Shown one piece after another: positions 43,355 through 52,662 of a stretch of 64,000 nt of DNA. Both the position numbers and the translations under genes were made by a program. Every line of letters starts with the position of its first letter. Positions within the stretch are counted from its first letter, which is position 1. This DNA comes from a bacterium. GTDB taxonomy: Bacteria > Bacillota > Clostridia > Lachnospirales > Lachnospiraceae. The notes beneath the pieces are model-generated. The model was not told the DNA's origin, did no database searches, and saw only the letters and a program-made list of their open reading frames with translations. The DNA is taken from the NCBI GenBank assembly GCA_030539165.1, contig JAUNSO010000001.1, forward strand, positions 1 through 64,000, in the 5' to 3' direction.

Positions 43355-44561
43355 AGTACAGTGCCTCCGATTTATAGTATTCCTTCATTTTATGAAGATC
43401 CTTTAAAGAGATCCCGGAATCCTGCAGGATGCCGCTTTCATATTTCTTTTTAAAAACCGCCTCAATGATTTTATCATAATCCAGTTTTTGCTCCGGATTT
43501 TTATCGTACATGTAAAGAATGGATGTTACAATTGCATCGGATAGCATGACAATGACTGCCTCTACCGTTTTAGGAGTTTCATATCGTCCTGTATATTCAT
43601 TGATCAGCTGGAGCAACGGCTCCGGAAATTGATGTTCTTTTCCTATCTCCAGGCTTTTTGCTACATGGCTTTTTGCCCTTAATATGCCTATTTTATGATA
43701 ATAACCGCCCGCCTTTGCCAATAAACAGTCAGCCTCCAGCAAACGAGCAACTCTGTCGCTCAGATAGGCTGTATGTACGGCATTATAATAATCACTTTTT
43801 GCTTTTTCCTTCAGTTCCAGTAATAATGGATACTCAGGATTCATGATTTCCTGATATTTACGTACATATTTATGAATCATTTTTTTGTCTGCAAGATATA
43901 GAATCAGATAGAGCGCAGTCAGGTTTATGACCAGACCGCCCGCAAACCATATTCCTTCCTTTAGAATATCAAATATATTCAGAAAATGAAAAGCCATATA
44001 TAAAACGATATATTGTCCGGACATGATCCCTATGAACTGCCATATATGAAAAGTTTTTTCTGCACTTCTGACAAGACAGCATCCGATTATACCGGATAAA
44101 AAGAGATTCATAAACGATAATCCAAAATCCAGCCCGCATAACAAAGAAGAAACAAGTATGAAATGCGTATACAGCGCGATTCCGATTTCAAAATTTGAGA
44201 ACAAAGCAAATAAAACAGCTGCAGACATATATGGAAAAAGATAAATACATTCATTTGGAAGAAAGCCTGAGGATAATATGTTTAGTACAGCCATCAGAAT
44301 CAGACAGACAATATAGGAAATCATTAATCGTGCAGGATGCTCCGCATTATCAGCCAGATAATCCTTTCTGATATCAGACTGCAGCATAACAATCACAGCG
44401 ATTCCCATACTGAACATAACGGTTATGATATTTCGAAGAATCGTTGCTGCATCAAATTCCAGAAATAATGAACCAAATCCGATCACAGCTGTTGTAATGA
44501 AAAAAATGCATGTATACATTTTGACCCTGACAGGGTCTAGCTTTAATTTTATTTCATTCAT
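43338..44561 (-). CDS. PgpH-like 7TM protein with degenerate HD domain, N-terminal domain absent
   Basis: It occupies the conserved place of pgpH (yqfF) between phoH and ybeY. PgpH is a membrane c-di-AMP phosphodiesterase of about 700 residues with an extracellular 7TMR-HDED domain, seven membrane segments and an HD domain. This protein has only 407 residues: membrane segments at about 15-225, then an HD-like region at about 255-370. His263 and Asp342 remain, but the HD signature is His289-Lys290 (YYHKIGIL), and the later paired histidines are missing. Phosphodiesterase activity is unlikely. Only 14 bases separate it from phoH, so the missing domain is not hidden nearby. Confidence 0.8.
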   Translation of the reverse strand: MNEIKLKLDPVRVKMYTCIFFITTAVIGFGSLFLEFDAATILRNIITVMFSMGIAVIVMLQSDIRKDYLADNAEHPARLMISYIVCLILMAVLNILSSGFLPNECIYLFPYMSAAVLFALFSNFEIGIALYTHFILVSSLLCGLDFGLSFMNLFLSGIIGCCLVRSAEKTFHIWQFIGIMSGQYIVLYMAFHFLNIFDILKEGIWFAGGLVINLTALYLILYLADKKMIHKYVRKYQEIMNPEYPLLLELKEKAKSDYYNAVHTAYLSDRVARLLEADCLLAKAGGYYHKIGILRAKSHVAKSLEIGKEHQFPEPLLQLINEYTGRYETPKTVEAVIVMLSDAIVTSILYMYDKNPEQKLDYDKIIEAVFKKKYESGILQDSGISLKDLHKMKEYYKSEALYYDFLR

Positions 44562-44575
44562 ATACCTACTCCGGT

Positions 44576-45583
44576 CTATTTTTTCTTTTGTGTTTTATAA
44601 CTGCTTCTTCTCTTATCTTTTCCTGATTCTTTGCTTTCATAGGTTTCATAAGCCTTGACGATTTTTTGTACGAGAGGATGTCTTACAACATCTTTACTGG
44701 TCAGATAACAGAAACCGATATCATCCAGCTTTGACAGGACACGGATAGCGATGTCAAGTCCTGATGTTGCCCCAGGTGCCAGATCCTTCTGCGTCATATC
44801 TCCGGTGATGATTACTTTTGATCCGAAACCGATACGTGTCAAAAACATCTTCATTTGTGCCGGTGTCGTATTCTGGGCTTCATCCAGAATAATAAACGCG
44901 TTATCAAGTGTACGGCCTCTCATATAGGCAAGAGGTGCAACCTCTATCAGTCCTTTTTCCATATTCTTTTGATAGCTTTCCACTCCCATGATCTGGTATA
45001 AAGCATCATATAAGGGACGCAGATACGGATCGATCTTACTTTGCAGATCGCCCGGCAAAAAACCAAGCTTTTCACCGGCCTCTATCGCCGGACGGGTCAA
45101 TATAATCCTGCTGACTTCATCGTTTTTAAAAGCTGTAATACCCATTGCCATTGCCAGATAAGTCTTACCGGTTCCAGCAGGACCGATTCCAAATACAATC
45201 ATTTTCTCCTTGATCGCATCAATGTACTGCTTTTGTCCAAGCGTTTTCGGCTTAATCGGCTTTCCGTTTGTCGTATGGCAGATCAGCTCTTTATCAATAT
45301 CCAATACAGCAGAATCATTTTCTTCCATACTCATGGCGATGGTATAGTCAACATTCTGTTCATGTATGATATTTCCTCTGTCAGATAGCTGCTGCAGCTG
45401 ATTCAGTACGGATGCTGCTTTCTGAACCGAGGCTTCAGCCCCCACAATTTTGATTTTGCCTTCCCGCTCTATGACAGAGACCTGAAAGGCACGCTCAATT
45501 TTTTTTGCATTGGCATCCATCTGGCCAAATACATTGCCCATATCCTTTGACGGAATATCTATATAGACTTCAGATATACTCAC
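44576..45583 (-). CDS. phoH: PhoH-family ATPase (PhoL/YbeZ type)
   Basis: A 335-residue P-loop protein with an N-terminal KH-like part, Walker A GPAGTGKTYLA and Walker B FIILDEAQNTTP. It works with YbeY in RNA metabolism. The start is GTG at 45583, seven bases after GGAGG, and forms a GTGA overlap with the yqfD stop; the longer frame from 45664 lies within yqfD. The C-terminal tail is Lys-rich. Confidence 0.94.
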   Translation of the reverse strand: MSISEVYIDIPSKDMGNVFGQMDANAKKIERAFQVSVIEREGKIKIVGAEASVQKAASVLNQLQQLSDRGNIIHEQNVDYTIAMSMEENDSAVLDIDKELICHTTNGKPIKPKTLGQKQYIDAIKEKMIVFGIGPAGTGKTYLAMAMGITAFKNDEVSRIILTRPAIEAGEKLGFLPGDLQSKIDPYLRPLYDALYQIMGVESYQKNMEKGLIEVAPLAYMRGRTLDNAFIILDEAQNTTPAQMKMFLTRIGFGSKVIITGDMTQKDLAPGATSGLDIAIRVLSKLDDIGFCYLTSKDVVRHPLVQKIVKAYETYESKESGKDKRRSSYKTQKKK

Positions 45584-46791
45584 AAGGTATCCTCCATAAC
45601 AATTGAAATCTTCTGCTCTTTTCCTGCATCCTCTATGACTTGAATATCTCCGGATGCAGTACACAGATCACTCGTAGATTCTATTTTAACACTATTTGTG
45701 ATTATTTGTACCCCTTTTTCCATTAAATTCATACAATATTTCTCTAATTTTTTGGAAGCAAGTTCATATGCTGCTTCCTTTGTATACTTTCTGCTGGCTT
45801 CATAATATTCTCTGTTTCGCGTATATCCGATAAAAACAGGCAGTCTGACGTCCTTCACGAATGGTATCTGATACTCTGTCAGATAGCTGTCATATAACTG
45901 AAAAGAATGATTACACTGTGGAAGGTAAATGATTTCTTCATGATTGGCCAAGTACAAGCTGCTTCTCTCTCTGCCTGTATATTCCCGTTTCATAATTCGT
46001 AGCGGAAACGTATCCTGATAATGATACACCGTTTTCAGTTTGATATCTGCATCCGCAGCAACATAACGATAATCCGTAATTGTTCCGCTGTCATCCTTGA
46101 TTGGAATACTCCCTGATACCAGAACAGTCCCCTTCGTAACGCCCATATCCTTTGTACACAAAGGGACTCCGCTTCGGGTGATGATTTCTACAATGGTTCC
46201 TGTCTTTTCGGAAACAAGATCACATGCCGTTTGTTCCGAGGTGTCCGGGACAGGCATAGTATTCTCTTTGATCTGTATTTTGAGACCGGTACCCTGGATT
46301 TTCGCAGAAGCCCATGTGATATCATCAAACCTCTGACGAAGCCCTTTCTCGATCTGCTCACAATCAATTTTTCCCTTCAGAATACCAGGTACAATTTCAA
46401 TCTCACGCAAATAATCATTGATCACATCATCTGTTCTGTATAAGTTTCCATCAATCCTGATCTCCCACAAAAACAAAGACATCAACCATAAGAAAACAGC
46501 ACAAAATAAAATACCTGCAGGAAAAACCTTTCGCTTCTGATACCGGTGTACCAGAAAAGGAAAACCATATTTTTTTAAAATGGTGACTTTTGTTCTTGTT
46601 TTTTTTAAGATTGGCCGGAGACACAGAAAATCCCGAATACTGATGCACATAATATAATCATCATTTTGGCGCTGTACCTGCCACAGCAGAATATCACGAT
46701 TTCCGCAAAGATTCATAAACCGTTCAGGTGAAAATCCCGAAATCCTGATCTTGACATAACCACGGCATCGTTTTATGAAATTTACAAACAA
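45580..46791 (-). CDS. yqfD: YqfD, sporulation membrane protein
   Basis: A 403-residue protein with one membrane segment at about residues 90-109, flanked by an N-terminal cytoplasmic part and a larger extracytoplasmic domain with TWASAKIQGTGLKIQI and the VPLCTKDMGVTKGTVLVSG stretch. YqfD is made in the mother cell under SigE in Bacillus and is needed for spore formation. The start is TTG (46789-46791), seven bases after AGGAGG. It forms an operon with yqfC and phoH. Confidence 0.92.
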   Translation of the reverse strand: MFVNFIKRCRGYVKIRISGFSPERFMNLCGNRDILLWQVQRQNDDYIMCISIRDFLCLRPILKKTRTKVTILKKYGFPFLVHRYQKRKVFPAGILFCAVFLWLMSLFLWEIRIDGNLYRTDDVINDYLREIEIVPGILKGKIDCEQIEKGLRQRFDDITWASAKIQGTGLKIQIKENTMPVPDTSEQTACDLVSEKTGTIVEIITRSGVPLCTKDMGVTKGTVLVSGSIPIKDDSGTITDYRYVAADADIKLKTVYHYQDTFPLRIMKREYTGRERSSLYLANHEEIIYLPQCNHSFQLYDSYLTEYQIPFVKDVRLPVFIGYTRNREYYEASRKYTKEAAYELASKKLEKYCMNLMEKGVQIITNSVKIESTSDLCTASGDIQVIEDAGKEQKISIVMEDTL

Positions 46792-46813
46792 AGGGAGACC
46801 TCCTTTATGAATC

Positions 46814-47110
46814 CTAAAGATAATGTATTTCTTTGATGCATCCTGTGATTTTCATCTCTTCGTTTGTATAATAGCTGATTTCAAGCTGTTTGCCGCAGAT
46901 ATGGATTCTGCACGTTTTTGTCTGTATCATCAATGATTCACAATGATATTCCAGAATTCCTTTATAGTTTTCAATCAGAAGCTCACAGTTTCCTGTAATC
47001 GTAACAATGGCGGAACCAAGCACATAATCCTTAGGAAGATGCAATGTTTCCACCATGTTTGTTTTTAAATCATGATTTCTGAACGAATGTTTTTCATTTT
47101 TCTTATACAT
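46814..47110 (-). CDS. yqfC: YqfC, sporulation protein (YabP/YqfC family)
   Basis: A 98-residue protein with the family pattern LPKDYVLGSAIVTITGN. It is paired with yqfD as in other spore formers. The only nearby start is an ATG with a weak AGGTG site 13 bases upstream, so translation may be low or the start slightly different. No convincing SigE-type promoter was identified in the short gap upstream. Confidence 0.88.
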   Translation of the reverse strand: MYKKNEKHSFRNHDLKTNMVETLHLPKDYVLGSAIVTITGNCELLIENYKGILEYHCESLMIQTKTCRIHICGKQLEISYYTNEEMKITGCIKEIHYL

Positions 47111-47138
47111 ATAAAACTATATGCACCTGATCCATGTA

Positions 47139-48446
47139 CTATTCCTTGATGATACCCTTGATAAATTTCTTCTTTTTAACAGCTGTTTGTGAATAAAAAT
47201 AGGCATCTTCGATTCTGTTATAGGCATCTTTGATCTTTTCAGGATCATTTCCGTAAATGGTTGCGATAGAATCGCCTTGATTTACAAAATTTCCGACCTT
47301 TTTACGAAGCATAATGCCGACAGAAAGATCGATCTCATCTTCCTTTTTCCGTCTTCCACCACCCAACAGCAAGGATGCGACACCGATTTCTTCACAGAAG
47401 ATCTTCTGTATATATCCGGTCTCAAGAGCGGCAACCTCTTTTACGATTGAGGCCTGTGGCAGCTTTTCGGGATGATAGATACAGTCAGTGTCACCGCCCT
47501 GAGCAGAAACAAATTCTGCAAATTTTTTCAAAGCAGCTCCGTTTTGGATGGTTTCCTTCAGCATTTCTTCGGCCTCTGCTTCTGTAGCAGCTTTTCCGGC
47601 ACATAGAAGCATCTGTGTGCCGAGTGTAACACAAAGCTCTTCCAAATCCGCAGGGCCTCTTCCATTCAAAGTTTCAATTGCTTCTCTCACTTCAATGGCA
47701 TTGCCGACAGCATATCCAAGCGGCTGATCCATATCCGATATAACAGCAACTGTTTTTCTTCCCGCCGAGTTGCCGATCTTAACCATTTCTTTTGCTAGTA
47801 AACGCGAATCCTTTTCTTTCTTCATAAAGGCTCCGCTTCCGGTTTTTACATCGAGAACGATTGCATCAGCACCGGCCGCCAGCTTTTTACTCATGATGGA
47901 GCTTGCAATCAATGACATATTATCTACGGTCGCTGTCACATCACGTAATGCATACAGTTTTTTATCTGCAGGAGCAATATCAGCTGTCTGTCCCATAATC
48001 GCCAGCTTGACACGATTGACATTCTCTATAAACTGTTCTGTTGTTAAAGAGGTATGAAAGCCTTTGATGCTTTCCAGTTTATCAATGGTACCTCCTGTGT
48101 GTCCCAGCCCTCTTCCGCTCATTTTGGCTATTGGAACGCCAAGAGAAGCAACCATGGGGCCTAGTACCAGCGATGTTTTATCTCCAACGCCTCCGGTGCT
48201 GTGTTTATCAACCTTGATTCCATTAATAGCACTCAGATCCAGCATATCACCACTATGAGCCATAGCCGTCGTCAGACAGACTGTTTCCTCATCGTTCATT
48301 CCCATGAAGTAGATGGCCATCATCATAGCTGCCATCTGATAATCAGGAATCTCGCCTTTTACATAACCATTGATCATGAATTCTATTTCTTCTTTTGTTA
48401 ATGCATCACCGTTTCTTTTCTTTACAATCAGTCCACCCATATACAT
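47139..48446 (-). CDS. Pyrimidine-nucleoside phosphorylase
   Basis: It splits thymidine/uridine with phosphate to base plus (deoxy)ribose-1-phosphate in nucleoside salvage. The 435-residue protein has the signature SGRGLGHTGGTIDKLES and DKHSTGGVGDKTS for phosphate binding. The family includes Pdp and DeoA; the Firmicute context favours Pdp. AGAGGAG precedes the ATG. It lies 37 bases downstream of trkH on the same strand. Confidence 0.94.
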   Translation of the reverse strand: MYMGGLIVKKRNGDALTKEEIEFMINGYVKGEIPDYQMAAMMMAIYFMGMNDEETVCLTTAMAHSGDMLDLSAINGIKVDKHSTGGVGDKTSLVLGPMVASLGVPIAKMSGRGLGHTGGTIDKLESIKGFHTSLTTEQFIENVNRVKLAIMGQTADIAPADKKLYALRDVTATVDNMSLIASSIMSKKLAAGADAIVLDVKTGSGAFMKKEKDSRLLAKEMVKIGNSAGRKTVAVISDMDQPLGYAVGNAIEVREAIETLNGRGPADLEELCVTLGTQMLLCAGKAATEAEAEEMLKETIQNGAALKKFAEFVSAQGGDTDCIYHPEKLPQASIVKEVAALETGYIQKIFCEEIGVASLLLGGGRRKKEDEIDLSVGIMLRKKVGNFVNQGDSIATIYGNDPEKIKDAYNRIEDAYFYSQTAVKKKKFIKGIIKE

Positions 48447-48483
48447 GACAACAGTCTCCTCTCTTTAGAAACATACTTTACAA

Positions 48484-49923
48484 TCAGCCCTTTTTCCAGG
48501 TCGCTGGAGTGATCAACAAGAGCATCGGAAAGACCTCAAGACGTCCGATCAGCATATCAAATATCAGCACAAGCTTGGAAAATGCAGAAAAATGTGAATA
48601 ATTTGTCATTGGTCCAACCTTGGAAAGTCCGGGTCCGATATTATTAATCGTCGCAGCAACTGCAGTGAAGTTTGTCGAAAAATCACATCCATCAAAGGAA
48701 ATCAGAAATACAGATCCTGCTACAATCAGCATAAATGCTGCAAAAAAAACATTAACGGAACGTAAAACCTCATGTTCGATTACACGTCCTTCTATCTGTA
48801 TCTTTTTAATACTTCTCGGATGGATCAATGACAACAGTTCTTTTTTGATCGTTTTGGCAAGAATCAGTATTCTGGATACCTTCATACCACCGCCGGTACT
48901 GCCGGAGCATGCACCGATAAACATCAGAAGTACCAGTATGGTCTTCGCTTCTGATGGCCATAGATCAAAATCCACAGTAGAATATCCGGTCGTTGTCATA
49001 ATGGAGGATACCTGAAAAGCGGAATGGTGAAGGGCTTCTCCAAAAGAACTGAACATATCCTTGATATTGACTGCAATGATCAGAGTCGCTGTGATCAGTA
49101 CACATAAATAATATCTAACCTCTTCTGCCTTCACAGCCTGTTTGAATTTTTTTTGAACAATCAAAAAATAAACGCCAAAATTCACGCCAAAGACAGCCAT
49201 AAAAATTGTGATGATCGTCTGCTGTGCATAGGTATAACTCGCAATACCATCATTTCTGATTCCAAAGCCTCCGGTTCCTGCTGTTCCGAAAGAAAGGGTC
49301 AAAGAATCAAACAAAGGCATTCCTGCAATCAGTAAAATAATAATCTGGCTTAGAGTCAGTACAAAATATATTTTATATAAGATCATTGCAGATTCCCGGA
49401 CTCTTGGAACCAGCTTACCCACCTGGTGGCCGGGGCTCTCTGCACGCATCAGATGCATGTTATATCCACCTGTCATTGGCAAAATGGCAAGGATAAACAC
49501 CAGTACACCCATGCCGCCGATCCAGTGCGTAAAGCTTCTCCAAAACAGGCTGGTATGTGACAATGCCTCTACGTCGGTCAGGATACTGGCTCCTGTTGTT
49601 GTAAATCCGGATACGATTTCAAACAGAGCATCTTCTATCTTTGGAATCTCTCCTGTGAAAATAAACGGTAATGCACCGACAAAGCTGAGCAGCAGCCAGC
49701 TGAGTGCAACGACGACAAAGCCTTCACGTGTATAAAAGACTTTATTTTTCGGCTTCTTTCTGACGATCCAAAAGCCGATAAAGGCAGAGATCACAGCAAC
49801 CATAAAGTATACAATGCCCTGTTCTTCTCCGTAAACTGCAGCTACGATACATGGCAGCAGCATAAAGCCTGCTTCAAATTCCAGTATCCATCCTAATATA
49901 TATAAGATCATTGAAAAATTCAT
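48484..49923 (-). CDS. trkH: TrkH/KtrB-type potassium transporter, membrane subunit
   Basis: The ion-translocating subunit of a Trk/Ktr potassium uptake system. The 479-residue protein has four M1-P-M2 repeats, with pore-loop stretches such as GFTTTGASI, GTAGTGGFGI and TTTGYSTVD, and a final GPGLSKVGP. GAGG precedes the ATG. It lies 17 bases behind trkA, its regulatory partner. Confidence 0.93.
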   Translation of the reverse strand: MNFSMILYILGWILEFEAGFMLLPCIVAAVYGEEQGIVYFMVAVISAFIGFWIVRKKPKNKVFYTREGFVVVALSWLLLSFVGALPFIFTGEIPKIEDALFEIVSGFTTTGASILTDVEALSHTSLFWRSFTHWIGGMGVLVFILAILPMTGGYNMHLMRAESPGHQVGKLVPRVRESAMILYKIYFVLTLSQIIILLIAGMPLFDSLTLSFGTAGTGGFGIRNDGIASYTYAQQTIITIFMAVFGVNFGVYFLIVQKKFKQAVKAEEVRYYLCVLITATLIIAVNIKDMFSSFGEALHHSAFQVSSIMTTTGYSTVDFDLWPSEAKTILVLLMFIGACSGSTGGGMKVSRILILAKTIKKELLSLIHPRSIKKIQIEGRVIEHEVLRSVNVFFAAFMLIVAGSVFLISFDGCDFSTNFTAVAATINNIGPGLSKVGPMTNYSHFSAFSKLVLIFDMLIGRLEVFPMLLLITPATWKKG

Positions 49924-49940
49924 AAAAACATCCTCATCCC

Positions 49941-51296
49941 TTATGCCAAGATATCGCTGATATCATCCAGCCCTTTATGCGAAGTCACGACAACAACAGT
50001 ATCTCCTATCTGCAGTTCATCCTGTCCACGTGGAATGATGATCTTGCCTCTGCGGTTGATGCTGCATAACAGCAGGTTGTTCTTCAGGTTTAATCTTTCA
50101 AGAGGGACTCCTACTACAGGGGATTCTCCTCTGATGACAAACTCCAAAGCTTCGACCTTGTCTTCAATCAGCTGATAGAGTGTTTCTATATTACTGCCAA
50201 TAGAATTCTGCATGGCACGGACATATCTGATAATATACTCTGCTGTGACGTGCTTTGGATATATGATGCTGCCAAGATCCAGAGAGTCAATGACCGTATC
50301 AAATGAAATTCTGTTGATCTTCGTTATGATTTTCGCATTTGAAACTGATTTTGCAAATAAAGATAAAAGAATGTTTTCTTCATCAAAATTCGTCAGGGAG
50401 ATAAATGCTTCTGAATGTGACAGATCTTCTTCCAATAAAAGACTCTGGTCAATCGCATCTCCGTTGATAATGGTAGCTTTCGGAAGCAATGCGCTCAATC
50501 TCTCACATCGTTCCTTCTTCAGCTCTATGATCTTAACGGAAATTCCCATGTCTAAAAGCTGTGAAGCAAGATAATACGTGATTTCTCCGCCTCCGGCAAT
50601 CATTGCGTCCTTCACCTGGCTGTTTGCGATACCCAGCTTTTTAAATAACTGAGAAGAGCTTCTCGGGCTTGCCACAACGGAGATAATATCTTTTTCCTTT
50701 AATACGAAGCTGCCGTTCGGAATCGTAATCTCATCTCCACGTTCAACAGCACAGACAAGAACATCATATTTGTATTTAGACAGCAATTCCATAATGGAGT
50801 GATCACACAAAGGTGAGCCTTCTGAAATGGCTATTTTCACAATTTCAACACGTCCCTTGGCAAAGGTATCTATTTTCTTTGCAGAAGGAAAACGAAGTAA
50901 TCTAGACATTTCATAGGAAGCCGCCAGTTCAGGATTGATGATCATGGACAGTCCCATTTCCTCACGAATGACATCAATTTCCTTGCTGTAGATCGGATTG
51001 CGGACTCTAGCAATCGTATTACAGTTTCCCATCTTTTTCGCAATCAGGCAGCACAGCAGGTTTAGTTCATCAGAACCTGCAACTGCAATTAACAGGTCTG
51101 CATGATCCAGACCTGCTTCTAACTGTACATTATAGCTTGCTCCATTTCCGGTGACACCTAATACATCAAACTCATTTGAAACAGATGTCACGACATTACT
51201 GTCCAGATCAATGACAGAGATATTATGACCTTCATTTACAAGCTGCTCTGTCAGGGTAATACCGACTTTTCCGCAGCCTACAATAATAATCTGCAT
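49941..51296 (-). CDS. trkA: TrkA, NAD-binding regulatory subunit of potassium uptake
   Basis: A cytosolic gating subunit for TrkH. The 451-residue protein has two RCK units in tandem, each with a Rossmann TrkA-N domain (first motif VGCGKVGITLTEQL) and a TrkA-C domain. TrkA-C domains of this kind often bind c-di-AMP in Firmicutes. The ATG at 51296 follows GGAGG by five bases; the longer frame would start at a TTG overlapping that site. Confidence 0.93.
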   Translation of the reverse strand: MQIIIVGCGKVGITLTEQLVNEGHNISVIDLDSNVVTSVSNEFDVLGVTGNGASYNVQLEAGLDHADLLIAVAGSDELNLLCCLIAKKMGNCNTIARVRNPIYSKEIDVIREEMGLSMIINPELAASYEMSRLLRFPSAKKIDTFAKGRVEIVKIAISEGSPLCDHSIMELLSKYKYDVLVCAVERGDEITIPNGSFVLKEKDIISVVASPRSSSQLFKKLGIANSQVKDAMIAGGGEITYYLASQLLDMGISVKIIELKKERCERLSALLPKATIINGDAIDQSLLLEEDLSHSEAFISLTNFDEENILLSLFAKSVSNAKIITKINRISFDTVIDSLDLGSIIYPKHVTAEYIIRYVRAMQNSIGSNIETLYQLIEDKVEALEFVIRGESPVVGVPLERLNLKNNLLLCSINRRGKIIIPRGQDELQIGDTVVVVTSHKGLDDISDILA

Positions 51297-51321
51297 TTTA
51301 TCCTCCAAATAATCATGTTCA

Positions 51322-51801
51322 TTATTTATGATAGGGTTCTCCGTTGATAATCCGGAAACTCCGATAAATCTGTTCTAATAATATGACTCTCATCAGCTGA
51401 TGAGGAAATGTCATTTTGGAAAAGCTCAAGTGAAAATCCGCACGCTCTGATACAGAATGATGCAGTCCGATCGAACCGCCAATGATAAAAATAATATGAC
51501 TGATTCCATTAATTCCGGTCTGTTCGATTTTATGAGCCAGTTCTACAGAATCCACAGCAGTGCCGTTGATTTCAAGCGTTATGATGAAGGCATCCTCACG
51601 TATATGGTGAAGAATTCTCTCCGCTTCCTTCTTTTTGATCAGTTCATCCTGTACAGGACTGCTTTTATCCGGTGTTTTTTCATCTGCGACTTCGATCATC
51701 TGCAGTCTGCAATATTTGGACAGCCTTTTTGTATATTCCAAAATGGCATCTGTAAAATACTTTTCCTTGATCTTTCCTACCGTTATGATGGTAATATTCA
51801 T
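51322..51801 (-). CDS. rlmH: RlmH, 23S rRNA pseudouridine-1915 N3-methyltransferase
   Basis: A SPOUT methyltransferase that modifies pseudouridine 1915 in helix 69. The 159-residue protein has the knot region HIIFIIGGSIGLHHSV and C-terminal TFPHQLMRVILLEQIYRSFRIINGEPYHK pieces (residues 131-159), as expected. It overlaps the upstream zinc-ribbon gene by four bases (ATGA). RluD-type synthases, such as the one at 7976, make the pseudouridine substrate in helix 69. Confidence 0.96.
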   Translation of the reverse strand: MNITIITVGKIKEKYFTDAILEYTKRLSKYCRLQMIEVADEKTPDKSSPVQDELIKKKEAERILHHIREDAFIITLEINGTAVDSVELAHKIEQTGINGISHIIFIIGGSIGLHHSVSERADFHLSFSKMTFPHQLMRVILLEQIYRSFRIINGEPYHK

Positions 51802-52649
51802 GCTTCAAATATTCCCTGGTACAGCTCATCTATCAAATGCTCCAGATATGCATCATCAAGCCCCGGATACTGTTCCAGAATCAGATGCTTCATCACTTCT
51901 GTTCTCTTAAAATAGTTCAGTTCCTCTTCGCCTTCCATGCCTTCTGTCAGCTGATCAATTGCGTCTGCTTTATAGGTTGCAGCAAACCATTCCAGTATTT
52001 CTGCTGTTTTGGAGTTTTCCATATTGGCTTCTCCGGCATATTTCTTAGCTGTAATCATAGAATGAACACCCATAACGATAAAGATCACAAACATCAGATC
52101 CAGCACAATATAAGCGATCAGCTTTACATTAGAAGCAAAATGAAGCGGAATAATGCCGATCATAATGAGTATCATGGCAACCAGACCGACTGCACCTACG
52201 ATCGTCAGTGCATATGCAGATGACTTGAAATTCTCAGCTTTTTCTTCTGCCTTGACAAAACTCTTAGTCTGCTTGGCTGATGCCTTGTCTTCTGGCATTT
52301 CAGCTTCTTCATTCTGTCCGTCCATAGAGCTGTCTGCATCAGCAGCATTTTCCTTTGATGCAGTTTCTCTTAGGAATACAACAGCCGCTCTCTTGGATAA
52401 CTCTTCATCTTCCTTTGAGACACTCAGCTCATATGTGTATGCATCGCCTTCCGGCATTTGTGTAATCACACATGACATAATATCATTATACTCAAGAAAT
52501 TTCTTCAGCAGTTCTATCTGATCCTCTTCACCGGAAAGAATACTACACCTTTCCTCTGTTTCCAAAGATTCAACCAGTTCGGCACCACAGTCACTGCAGA
52601 CTGTGATCCCTTCCTTGTATTCTGTTTTACAATTTGGACACCATGCCAT
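51798..52649 (-). CDS. Zinc-ribbon two-TM protein of unknown function
   Basis: A 283-residue protein with an N-terminal zinc ribbon (Cys4, Cys7, Cys18, Cys21), a region to about residue 95 resembling DUF2007-type signal-transducing domains, an acidic linker, two membrane segments (about 146-168 and 175-198) and a helical acidic C-terminus. I do not know its function. AAGGGG precedes the ATG. It sits between nfnB (13 bases) and rlmH (overlap), so it is probably in the nfn transcript. Confidence 0.7.
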   Translation of the reverse strand: MAWCPNCKTEYKEGITVCSDCGAELVESLETEERCSILSGEEDQIELLKKFLEYNDIMSCVITQMPEGDAYTYELSVSKEDEELSKRAAVVFLRETASKENAADADSSMDGQNEEAEMPEDKASAKQTKSFVKAEEKAENFKSSAYALTIVGAVGLVAMILIMIGIIPLHFASNVKLIAYIVLDLMFVIFIVMGVHSMITAKKYAGEANMENSKTAEILEWFAATYKADAIDQLTEGMEGEEELNYFKRTEVMKHLILEQYPGLDDAYLEHLIDELYQGIFEA

Positions 52650-52662
52650 TGTAATTTCCCCT

